A DNA stretch of 64,000 nt from G963676655 sp963676655 (GTDB lineage: Bacteria > Verrucomicrobiota > Lentisphaeria > Victivallales > Victivallaceae), in assembly GCA_963676655.2 (NCBI GenBank), contig CAXXKX010000003.1, positions 620,001-684,000 of the forward strand. The letters are read 5' to 3'. Below, in pieces: positions 17,194-24,725 of the stretch. The notes below the pieces were generated by a model. The model was not told the DNA's origin. It searched no databases and worked only from the letters and a program-made list of their open reading frames with translations. Within the stretch, counting starts at the first letter, position 1; each line of letters starts with the position of its first letter. Both the position numbers and the translations under genes were made by a program.

Positions 17194-19884
17194 ATGTCAG
17201 CAAAAAGCCCGCAGTACAGCATAATTCTTGCCGCCGGTAAAGGCACCCGCATGGGGTCGATCGAAACTCATAAAGTATGTTTTGAAATCGCCGGCGTTCC
17301 AACTATCAACCGGGCTATTGCAACCTACAATCAATGTAACATTAAACAACACCTGATCGTCGTCGGGCACAAAGCCGAACAGGTCATTGAAACCGTCGGT
17401 TCTGAATACGACAACGCTGTTTTTGTTTATCAGAAACGCCAGAACGGGACCGCCGGAGCGGTGGAAGCGGCACTGGCCGCCTTGCCTTCTTTATCCGACG
17501 ACTGCGATATCCTGCTGGCGGCCGGGGACCGGTTGATCGACCAGACCGTGATTGAACAACTCTTTGACATATATTACACCGGCAGCTGCGAACTCGCCAT
17601 GCTGGCGGTTCCCCGGATTCCCCGGTCGACTCAGGGACGGATTATCATTGACCAATCAGGCTGTCCGGTCGCGATTCTGGAAATGGCGGACATTCGTTAT
17701 CGCGCCGCCTTGAATGAACTGCGCGACATGGCGGTCAAAAACGAATTACCCGGCGCCAAGGCAGTCACCAAAATGCTGATCGAAAGATTTCTCGGCTGGG
17801 GAGCCGAATACCGTGAAGACAAAATGATTAAAGCCTTCGGTCCGCTGTGGAAGGAACTCAATTCCGGCGCTGAACGCATCTCCGCGGATAAAGTGCTTGA
17901 ACTGATCCCGGAAGATAAGCTTGCTTTTAATCTTGAAAACCTGACGCTGTCCCCCAGGGAAGCCGAGGGCTCGGAATATTTCAACACTTCAGTCTACATC
18001 ATCCGGGCCGGATTATTGCGTCAGACGCTGGCAAAACTGACCGATAACAATGCCCAACGGGAACGTTATCTTTCGGACATTGTCGCCCTCGCCCATGCCG
18101 CCGGAGCAAAAACCGCGGTACTCCGAGTTCAGGACAGCACCCGCATCCTCGGTTACAACAATCCGGCCGAACTGCTGGAAGTCGAAAATATTATCAATGC
18201 CCGCAGCGGCGTAAAAGTCAGTCATGAGTTCCCGGCCGATGAGTTCAGGACGCTTGACGAATGGCAGAAATTCATTTCGGATGTTTGCGACCGGAAAGAA
18301 GCGTCCGGTTACTGGAGCAGTCTTACCGAAATCTACAGCAACGATGAAGAATTTATTCTGCAAAAGCTCGACCTGCTGCAAACCCTGATAACCGAGGCCA
18401 TAAAGGATATCGGCGCAGATAAACGCTGTTGTATCGTTCGTTCTCCGGGCCGGCTCAACGTCATGGGCCGTCACGTCGACCACCAGGGCGGCAATTGCAA
18501 CCTGATGACAATCGGCTACGAAGCGTTGATGGTGGTTCACCCCCGCGAAGACGATATTATCAGGATGTTCAATGTCGACCGTGAACAATTCGCCCCGACG
18601 CAATTTTCCATCAGCGAAATGGTCGGCGACCTGCCATGGGACGACTGGCTGTCGCTGGTTAACAGCAAAAAACTCGCTCAACTGATTAACGATTACGGCG
18701 TCGACTGGTCGCATTATTTGAAAGCGGCGATCCTGCGTCTCCAGAAAAAATTTTCCCACACCAAACTGACCGGGATGGATATCATGGTCTACGGCAACGT
18801 GCCGATGGCGGCAGGCCTCAGTTCGTCATCCAGTCTGGTTGTCGGCGCGGCGGAAGCGGTTGTCGCGGTCAACCGGCTCGAAACGTTCCCGTCCCAATTT
18901 ATCACTCTGTGTGGTGAAGGCGAATGGTTCGTCGGCACCCGCGGCGGCGCGGCGGATCACGCGGCGGTCAAGCTCGGACAGGAAGGCAAAGTCGTCAAAG
19001 TCACCTTCTTCGATTTCGCCATTCAGGATATTGTCCCGTTCCCGGACGGTCACGCAATGGTTGTTTGCGACTCCGGAATCAAAGCGCGAAAATCATCGAA
19101 CGCCCGGAATCAGTTCAACCACCGGATCAGTTGTTACCGGATCGGTTTCATGCTGATCAAAAAACTTTTCCCGCAATACCGCCCGCTACTGCATCATCTG
19201 CGCGACGTCAATGTGCGAACTCTCGGCGTGCCGCTGGCCTGGATCTACCGGATTCTGCTGCATCTGCCTGAATCCGCGACACTCGACCAACTGAAGGCTT
19301 TGCTGCCGGAAGAGGATCTCGATGAATTGTGCAGTAATCACCAACCCCCCGCCGACGGGAAATACCCGATTCGCGGCGTGGTTTTGTTCGGATTGGCGGA
19401 ATTTGAGCGGGCCAGACTTTATGCCGACGCCCTGAAAGAGGGCCGGATCGATGATATCGGTACCCTGATGAAATACTCCCATGACGGCGACCGGGTCAGC
19501 GCCTTGAACGATGACCTTGAACGACTGCCGTTCCATGCGCCTGATTCAAACAGCTATATTTTGTCGCTGATCGAAAGTCTTGAAAGCGGCGAACCTGAGC
19601 GGGTTATCAAAGCACAATTGCAATATCAGCCGGGCTCCTACCATTGTTCGCTGCCGGAAATCGACAGCATGGTGGATATTGCCTGCTCGGTTCCCGGTGT
19701 GGCCGGCGCGCAGCTGGCCGGAGCCGGTCTCGGCGGCTGCATGATGGTGCTGACTAAAACCGAAAGTATCGAAGCGCTGAAAGAAGCTTTGATCGCTAAT
19801 TATTACACCCCGGTCGAACGCGAACCGCAGATTCTGGTCTGTCGTCCGGTTGCCGGCTCGGGCCTGATGAAATTTACTCCATAA
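17194..19884 (+). CDS. Fused sugar nucleotidyltransferase and galactokinase-like GHMP kinase
   Basis: 896 residues. Residues ~8-340 are a nucleotidyltransferase domain (SIILAAGKGTRMGSIETHK, the GxGTRM nucleotide loop; LLAAGDRLID as the metal-binding region). Residues ~410-890 are a GHMP kinase closest to galactokinases: RSPGRLNVMGRHVDHQGG (substrate signature), NVPMAAGLSSSSSL (ATP loop), RGGAADHAA (catalytic Asp region), VVCDSGIKARKSSN, and the final GAGLGGCMMV motif. A single chain could phosphorylate a sugar at C1 and then activate it as a nucleotide sugar, as the eukaryotic/Bacteroides fucose enzyme FKP does with different domain order. The sugar is not known. The anSME gene starts 17 bp downstream. 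Confidence 0.85.
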   Translation: MSAKSPQYSIILAAGKGTRMGSIETHKVCFEIAGVPTINRAIATYNQCNIKQHLIVVGHKAEQVIETVGSEYDNAVFVYQKRQNGTAGAVEAALAALPSLSDDCDILLAAGDRLIDQTVIEQLFDIYYTGSCELAMLAVPRIPRSTQGRIIIDQSGCPVAILEMADIRYRAALNELRDMAVKNELPGAKAVTKMLIERFLGWGAEYREDKMIKAFGPLWKELNSGAERISADKVLELIPEDKLAFNLENLTLSPREAEGSEYFNTSVYIIRAGLLRQTLAKLTDNNAQRERYLSDIVALAHAAGAKTAVLRVQDSTRILGYNNPAELLEVENIINARSGVKVSHEFPADEFRTLDEWQKFISDVCDRKEASGYWSSLTEIYSNDEEFILQKLDLLQTLITEAIKDIGADKRCCIVRSPGRLNVMGRHVDHQGGNCNLMTIGYEALMVVHPREDDIIRMFNVDREQFAPTQFSISEMVGDLPWDDWLSLVNSKKLAQLINDYGVDWSHYLKAAILRLQKKFSHTKLTGMDIMVYGNVPMAAGLSSSSSLVVGAAEAVVAVNRLETFPSQFITLCGEGEWFVGTRGGAADHAAVKLGQEGKVVKVTFFDFAIQDIVPFPDGHAMVVCDSGIKARKSSNARNQFNHRISCYRIGFMLIKKLFPQYRPLLHHLRDVNVRTLGVPLAWIYRILLHLPESATLDQLKALLPEEDLDELCSNHQPPADGKYPIRGVVLFGLAEFERARLYADALKEGRIDDIGTLMKYSHDGDRVSALNDDLERLPFHAPDSNSYILSLIESLESGEPERVIKAQLQYQPGSYHCSLPEIDSMVDIACSVPGVAGAQLAGAGLGGCMMVLTKTESIEALKEALIANYYTPVEREPQILVCRPVAGSGLMKFTP

Positions 19885-19901
19885 AACGAAAGATTGTTAA
19901 T

Positions 19902-21146
19902 ATGCGTCCATTTTCACTATTGGTAAAACCCGCTTCATTCGGCTGCAACCTGCGCTGTAAATACTGCTTCTATCTCTGTAAAGAAGAAATTTTCGGTAAA
20001 AACCACAAAATGACCGACGAAGTTCTTGAACAGATGATCAAGAAATTTCTTGCTGTGCCAATGCCCAACTACAGTATCGGCTGGCAGGGCGGCGAACCCA
20101 CGACGATGGGGCTGGATTTTTTCAAAACCGCGGTCAAATACATGCAGAAATACGGGCACGGCGGCAAACAGGTTTCCAACGGCTTGCAGACCAACGGAAC
20201 TTTGCTTGACGACGACTGGGGCAAGTTTCTCCATCAATACAATTTCCTGATCGGCCTGAGTATCGACGGCCCGAAAGAGATTCACGACCTTAACCGCCTG
20301 AACGCCCTCGGCGGCGGCAGTCACGACGATGTCATGCGCGGACTGGATGTCCTCAAACGCAACAAAGTCGAGCACAACGTTCTGTGTCTGGTCAACAGCG
20401 CCAATATTGATAAACCCGAGCTGGTTTACAATTACTTCAAGGACCTCGGCCTGATGTTTCACCAGTATATCGAATGTGTCGAATACGACGAAAAAGGCGA
20501 GCTGCTGCCCTTTGCCGTCAGCGGCAAACAATGGGGCGAGTTCCTCTGCCGGTTGTTCGATGAGTGGTACAAAAACGATTGCTATACCGTCTCAGTCCGG
20601 CTTTTCGATTCGATCCTGTTCCGAATGGTCGAAAAACAGCCCAACGTTTGCGCGATGGGAGTCAACTGCCGTCAGTATTTCGTGGTCGAAAACAACGGCG
20701 ACATCTTCCCCTGCGACTTCTTTGTCAAGCCGGAATGGAAACTGGGCAATATCATGACCGATGCCTGGGAAGAGATGTACGAAAGCCAGAAATATATCGA
20801 CTTCGGCAACCGCAAAAGCACCTGGAATCCGGAATGCGGCAAATGTCCCTGGCTCGGTTTCTGCGGTGGGTGCTGCCCGAAAAACCGTCCGATGCACGGC
20901 GATGATCCGTCAAAAATGTCGCCGCTTTGTGTCGGCTGGAAAATGTTCTACGAGCACACCTTTCCACGTTTCCGTAAACTGGCGGACAAAATCATCAGCG
21001 ACCGGCTCAATGAACAAATGGTCGCCAAGCGCGAGCAGGAAGCCCGGCAGCGTCTTAAGGAAGGCAAAGTCAGCATGAACGCCCCGTGTCCCTGCGGCAG
21101 CGGCAAAAAATTCAAACGCTGCTGCGGCCGTTACACGGCTAAATAA
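19902..21146 (+). CDS. Anaerobic sulfatase-maturating enzyme (radical SAM/SPASM) with SEC-C tail
   Basis: 414 residues. The radical SAM cluster motif is C15-x3-C19-x2-C22 (CNLRCKYC), followed by GWQGGEPTTMG and SNGLQTNGTLLDDDW, both characteristic of anSMEs. A SPASM region with many cysteines follows (CAMGVNCRQYFVVENNGDIFPCD, CGKCPWLGFCGGCCP). The enzyme converts the active-site Cys or Ser of sulfatases to formylglycine without oxygen. The last ~25 residues add a SEC-C zinc motif (APCPCGSGKKFKRCCGR). It is the natural partner of the two cysteine-type sulfatases at the left end. Probably co-transcribed with the kinase fusion upstream. Confidence 0.93.
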   Translation: MRPFSLLVKPASFGCNLRCKYCFYLCKEEIFGKNHKMTDEVLEQMIKKFLAVPMPNYSIGWQGGEPTTMGLDFFKTAVKYMQKYGHGGKQVSNGLQTNGTLLDDDWGKFLHQYNFLIGLSIDGPKEIHDLNRLNALGGGSHDDVMRGLDVLKRNKVEHNVLCLVNSANIDKPELVYNYFKDLGLMFHQYIECVEYDEKGELLPFAVSGKQWGEFLCRLFDEWYKNDCYTVSVRLFDSILFRMVEKQPNVCAMGVNCRQYFVVENNGDIFPCDFFVKPEWKLGNIMTDAWEEMYESQKYIDFGNRKSTWNPECGKCPWLGFCGGCCPKNRPMHGDDPSKMSPLCVGWKMFYEHTFPRFRKLADKIISDRLNEQMVAKREQEARQRLKEGKVSMNAPCPCGSGKKFKRCCGRYTAK

Positions 21147-21281
21147 GTTGCCAGTTTACAGTTGCCAGTTACCAGCAATAAGAGATAAAATCGAATAAAA
21201 AATATAATCGGCAAAGGTCGTCATAATAATTTGATATACCCATTCATTAATCAGCCTTGAATATTGGATATTCCTTGTTGG
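21147..21281. repeat. Short post-stop repeats (GTTGCCAG units and ATATTGGATATTCC)
   Basis: Right after the anSME stop are GTTGCCAGTTTACAGTTGCCAG and GTTACCAG units (21147-21175). Further on, ATATTGGATATTCC (21261-21274) is the inverted match of GGAATATCCAATAT after the aldolase gene (37434-37447). They look like dispersed genomic filler repeats. Confidence 0.4.
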
Positions 21282-21339
21282 TTATTGCCCTGCGCAATGC
21301 TCGCGCTTATATATATGAATATTCATAAAGGAGTCATAA

Positions 21340-22536
21340 ATGTCTACTCAACCTATCATAACTTTAAAACCGGGACGCGAAAAAAGTCTGCTGCGTCGCC
21401 ATCCCTGGATTTTTTCCGGCGCGGTCGCCAGTGTCAGCGGTAATCCCAAACCGGGCGAGACCGTCGTCATCAAAACCTCCGACAATAAATTTCTGGCCCA
21501 GGCTTCATGGTCGCCTGAATCACAGATATGCGGCCGCGTCTGGAGTTTTGACGGCAGTGATTTCATCAACGCCGAGTTTTTTCATAAACGACTGGAAAAG
21601 GCTTTTGAACTGCGTAACACTCTTCCGTCGCTCGAGCAATCCAATGCCTGTCGCTTAGTCGCATCCGAGGCAGACGGCCTACCCGGAGTGATTATCGACC
21701 GTTACGGCGATGATCTGGTTGGGCAATTCGCCAGTTGCGGCGCGGAAAAATGGAAACTCGAGATTGCTGCCGCCGCGCTTGACCTGCTCGATTGTCAGGG
21801 CTTTTATGAACGTTCCGATGTCTCCGTCCGCAAAAAGGAGGGTTTAGCGGAAAGTACCGGACTGTTGGCAGGTTCGGAACCGCCGGCACAAATTCAAATC
21901 ATGGAAAACGGCTTGCAATTTCTGGTCGATGTCCGACAGGGACACAAGACCGGTTTTTACCTTGACCAGCGTGACAACCGGTCCGCTTTAAAGGGATTCT
22001 GCCGGAATGCGGAAGTATTGAATTGCTTCTCATATACCGGCGGCTTCGGGGTCGCGGCCCACAAATTCGGAGCGCGTTCAGTCATCAATATCGATTCCTC
22101 GGAAGAAGCCCTCACGGTAGCGGCAGAAAACATGCGGCTCAACGGCGCCGATGACGATAATTTCACCAATGTTCGCGGCGATGTCTTCAAGTTACTGCGG
22201 GAATATCGTCATGAGGGTCGACAGTTTGATGTTATTGTCCTCGATCCGCCGAAATTCATCGAATCCAAAGCCGCCCTTGAACGGGCCAGCCGGGGCTATA
22301 AAGACATCAATATGCTGGCGTTGCAGCTCGTCCGGCCCGGCGGTTATCTTTTCACCTTTTCCTGTTCCGGCCTGATGACCGCCGATCTGTTCAACAAAGT
22401 CGTCGCCGGAGCCGCGCTCGACGCCGGACGCGACGCGAGCATCATCCAGCGTCTTAGCCAGGCCGCCGACCACCCGACTCCATTATCCTTCCCCGAAGCA
22501 TATTACCTCAAAGGCCTGATTTTACGAGTCGATTAA
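21340..22536 (+). CDS. rlmI: Class I rRNA large-subunit methyltransferase RlmI-like
   Basis: 398 residues. An N-terminal PUA-like region (LKPGREKSLLRRHPWIFSGAV) is followed by a SAM-dependent methyltransferase domain with VLNCFSYTGGFGVAA (SAM motif I), FDVIVLDPPKF (motif IV) and YLFTFSCSG with the catalytic Cys. This matches RlmI, which makes 5-methylcytosine at 23S rRNA position 1962 (E. coli numbering). An AAAGGAG ribosome-binding site supports the start. A family B repeat begins 11 bases after the stop. Confidence 0.92.
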   Translation: MSTQPIITLKPGREKSLLRRHPWIFSGAVASVSGNPKPGETVVIKTSDNKFLAQASWSPESQICGRVWSFDGSDFINAEFFHKRLEKAFELRNTLPSLEQSNACRLVASEADGLPGVIIDRYGDDLVGQFASCGAEKWKLEIAAAALDLLDCQGFYERSDVSVRKKEGLAESTGLLAGSEPPAQIQIMENGLQFLVDVRQGHKTGFYLDQRDNRSALKGFCRNAEVLNCFSYTGGFGVAAHKFGARSVINIDSSEEALTVAAENMRLNGADDDNFTNVRGDVFKLLREYRHEGRQFDVIVLDPPKFIESKAALERASRGYKDINMLALQLVRPGGYLFTFSCSGLMTADLFNKVVAGAALDAGRDASIIQRLSQAADHPTPLSFPEAYYLKGLILRVD

Positions 22537-22546
22537 GCCAGTCGCT

Positions 22547-22744
22547 ATTTTGGTGTGCGGTTAGATTTAACCGCTTTGATGCTGAGTTCGACAATTAATT
22601 TAGCTTAAAGATGGCAACATTTTGCCAGAGTTGCACGATTTAATTTTTTTAACTGCAACTATGTTGCAGAACACCTTTTCCGATTGGCATACATCCCTGC
22701 CAAAGCGGCTTAATCAAGCCGCACTCCATATAGCCCGTGACATA
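22547..22744. repeat. Palindromic repeat family B, copy 1
   Basis: A 198-bp element, same orientation and length as the copy at 23326-23523. Hairpins include GCGGTTA-GATT-TAACCGC (22557-22574), TGGCA-ACATTT-TGCCA, CTGCAAC-TAT-GTTGCAG (22653-22669) and GCGGCTT-AATC-AAGCCGC (22705-22722). The outer hairpins are inverted relatives of each other (loops GATT and AATC), so the element is a head-to-head pair of REP-like units. It ends 7 bases before the RAYT stop codon. Confidence 0.88.
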
Positions 22745-22751
22745 TTTAATT

Positions 22752-23285
22752 TTAAAAATCATCATTAATGTTTATTTGATCAGATTTGAAGTTCATTATG
22801 GTATTATACATAGCCGGAGAAGCATTGTGTTTCAACCAGCTTGCGGAACACCATTCATACATTTCCGCGTTATCACATATTCCATGATGCACCGGATTCG
22901 TATTTACATAATGAAGCCGTGCATAATATGATTTCTCATAATTAATACGTGTGTCCCAATACTGATGCCAAACCTTGCGCCCTGTTTGTCCGTCCAACTT
23001 ATTCAAGCCGATTGCGCTTGTTATGTGCAGTTGATGCACCAGATTTTTCAAAGTTTGAGCTTCAGCTTCTGTTGTTGCAATAAAATGATAATGATTAGAC
23101 ATGATTGCCCATGCCTGCAAATCCCAGTTATATTTATTTGCCAGACGAAACAGCAATGTGCAAAACCTGGTTCTTTTCTCAGGAGTATTCAATATATGTT
23201 TTTTGCCAAATGTCCCTGCCGTAACAATATATGCCCCTGCTTCATCGAAACAATGTTTTGGTCCATGCGGCCAGTATTCGGTCAT
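22752..23285 (-). mobile_element. REP-associated tyrosine transposase (RAYT, Y1/IS200-like)
   Basis: 177 residues, a single Y1-transposase domain. The HUH motif is SNHYHFIA (His65, His67) and the tyrosine region is SYYARLHYVNTNPVHHG (119-135), both diagnostic for TnpA_REP proteins. These single-strand DNA nucleases recognise REP hairpins and are thought to spread them. Here family B palindromes flank the gene on both sides in direct orientation, the classic REPtron layout. A purine-rich AGGGGGA precedes the ATG by about ten bases. The gene appears intact and could be active. Confidence 0.93.
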
Positions 23286-23325
23286 TATGTTGATCCCCCT
23301 AAAATATTATCTTTTTCGCCAACCC

Positions 23326-23523
23326 ATTTTGGAGTGCGGTTAGATTTAACCGCTTTGATGCCGGGTTCGACAATCAATTAAGCTTATCCCTGGCAACATT
23401 TTGCCAGAGTTGCAAGATTTAAATTTTTTAACCGCAACTTTGTTGCGGAGCACCGTTTTCGATTGGCACACATCTCCGCCAAAGCGGCTTAATCAAGCCG
23501 CACTCCATATAGCCCGTGACATA
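23326..23523. repeat. Palindromic repeat family B, copy 2
   Basis: A 198-bp near-identical copy of 22547-22744 in the same orientation, starting 41 bases upstream of the RAYT start. The inner hairpin is CCGCAAC-TTT-GTTGCGG (23432-23448) where copy 1 has CTGCAAC-TAT-GTTGCAG: a T-A pair is replaced by C-G, so pairing is conserved. Outer hairpins are unchanged. Confidence 0.88.
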
Positions 23524-23534
23524 ACCTATTTTAT

Positions 23535-23662
23535 AACATGTTGCCAGAGTTGCAATATCTAAATTTTTAACCGCAACTTTGTTGCGGAACACCGTTTCCG
23601 ATTGGCACACCAACCGCCAAAGCGGCTTAATCAAGCCGCACTCCAAAAGTTCCCGTGGCATA
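23535..23662. repeat. Palindromic repeat family B, copy 3 (5'-truncated)
   Basis: A 128-bp copy lacking the first ~70 bases of the element but keeping the CCGCAAC-TTT-GTTGCGG hairpin and the terminal GCGGCTT-AATC-AAGCCGC hairpin. It follows copy 2 after 11 bases. Its far end touches the stop codon of the efflux adaptor gene (23663-23665). Confidence 0.85.
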
Positions 23663-24721
23663 TCACGGCACGGCTATTTTTTCGTCTTTGTCGATGCCGG
23701 AGACAATTTGCAGAGTGCCGGAATTGGGGCCGGGGATGGTCCGGATAAGAATCTTGCGGGTAAAGCCGTCGGAGTTGACGACGGTAAGATATTCAAGTTG
23801 ACCGATCCGGGTCACCGCGTTCGCCGGAATCAGAAAGACTTTTTCTTTGCCAAGTTTGATTTTTACACTGCCGAACATGCCGGGCATCAGGTTTTTCGTG
23901 TCGCCGAGAATACACATCTTAATCATAAAAGTGCGGCTGCCGGCATCGACCGATGGCACAATCTCCCGGACCTCACCGGTATAGGTCTTTTGCAGTGAAC
24001 CGACCGTAAAATCGATTTTGTCGCCGACTTTGACCGAGCGGACCAGTCCTTCACGCAAAGGCACGTAGAGCATCAGCCGGTGCGGATCGAAGATCTTGAG
24101 CATAATATTGCCGGGACTGGCCATGTCGCCGGGGTCGGCGTAGCGTTCAGCCACTATCGCGTCCATCGGACTGACAATTGTCGCGTATTCAAGATTGGCT
24201 TCGGCCTGTTTCAATGCCTGTTTCGCCCCGGCCACTCCAGCCTTGGTTGTTTTCAGGGCTTCTTCGGCATATTCATAAACTTTGCGGGATACGGCTTTAT
24301 TTGCCAGCAGTTGTTTCTGACGTAGAAAATCTTTTTGCGCCCGATCCAGGGCGGCCTGAGCTGAAATCAGGTTCTCGGAAGCGCGATCCCGGGCCGCTTT
24401 AAGATCAACGTCGTCAAGCTGGACCAGCACCGCTCCCTGTTTGATGGAATCGCCGCTGCGCCGGGTCACTTCCTTGATGCGCGCGGTAATCCGGGGAACA
24501 ACTTCAATTTCGTCCCTACTCCTCACGGTACCAACAGTTTTAAAATAGCGGGGAATTTCGGTCGGCTTCAATTCGAGGGTACGCCCCGAATACCTGCTGC
24601 CGCCGGCAGTTTTTTCACTCGGGACGATATTTTTACCGCTGAACACTCCGGTTTGGATTATTATCAGCCCGACAATGACGACACAGGCGGCAATGATGGC
24701 GATGGTTCTTTTGTATTTCAT
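23663..24721 (-). CDS. RND efflux membrane-fusion (adaptor) protein
   Basis: 352 residues. An N-terminal membrane anchor/signal (RTIAIIAACVVIVGLIIIQTGVF) is followed by the HlyD-type barrel-sandwich fold: RITARIKEVTRRSGDSIKQGAVLVQLD, a coiled-coil hairpin (~105-175), and DAIVAERYADPGDMASPGN. The adaptor links the inner-membrane pump to an outer-membrane channel. It sits 4 bp after the RND pump gene. The chain stops at VSGIDKDEKIAVP, where relatives usually continue for another 10-25 residues, and the stop codon abuts a family B repeat, so the C-terminus may have been clipped. No outer-membrane TolC-like gene is nearby. Confidence 0.92.
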   Translation of the reverse strand: MKYKRTIAIIAACVVIVGLIIIQTGVFSGKNIVPSEKTAGGSRYSGRTLELKPTEIPRYFKTVGTVRSRDEIEVVPRITARIKEVTRRSGDSIKQGAVLVQLDDVDLKAARDRASENLISAQAALDRAQKDFLRQKQLLANKAVSRKVYEYAEEALKTTKAGVAGAKQALKQAEANLEYATIVSPMDAIVAERYADPGDMASPGNIMLKIFDPHRLMLYVPLREGLVRSVKVGDKIDFTVGSLQKTYTGEVREIVPSVDAGSRTFMIKMCILGDTKNLMPGMFGSVKIKLGKEKVFLIPANAVTRIGQLEYLTVVNSDGFTRKILIRTIPGPNSGTLQIVSGIDKDEKIAVP

Positions 24722-24725
24722 ATTG

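Noticed and set aside
23428..23661. Open frame of 77 codons on the minus strand in the family B repeats
   Set aside because: Its internal duplication is the repeat itself; no start signal and no protein-like composition.
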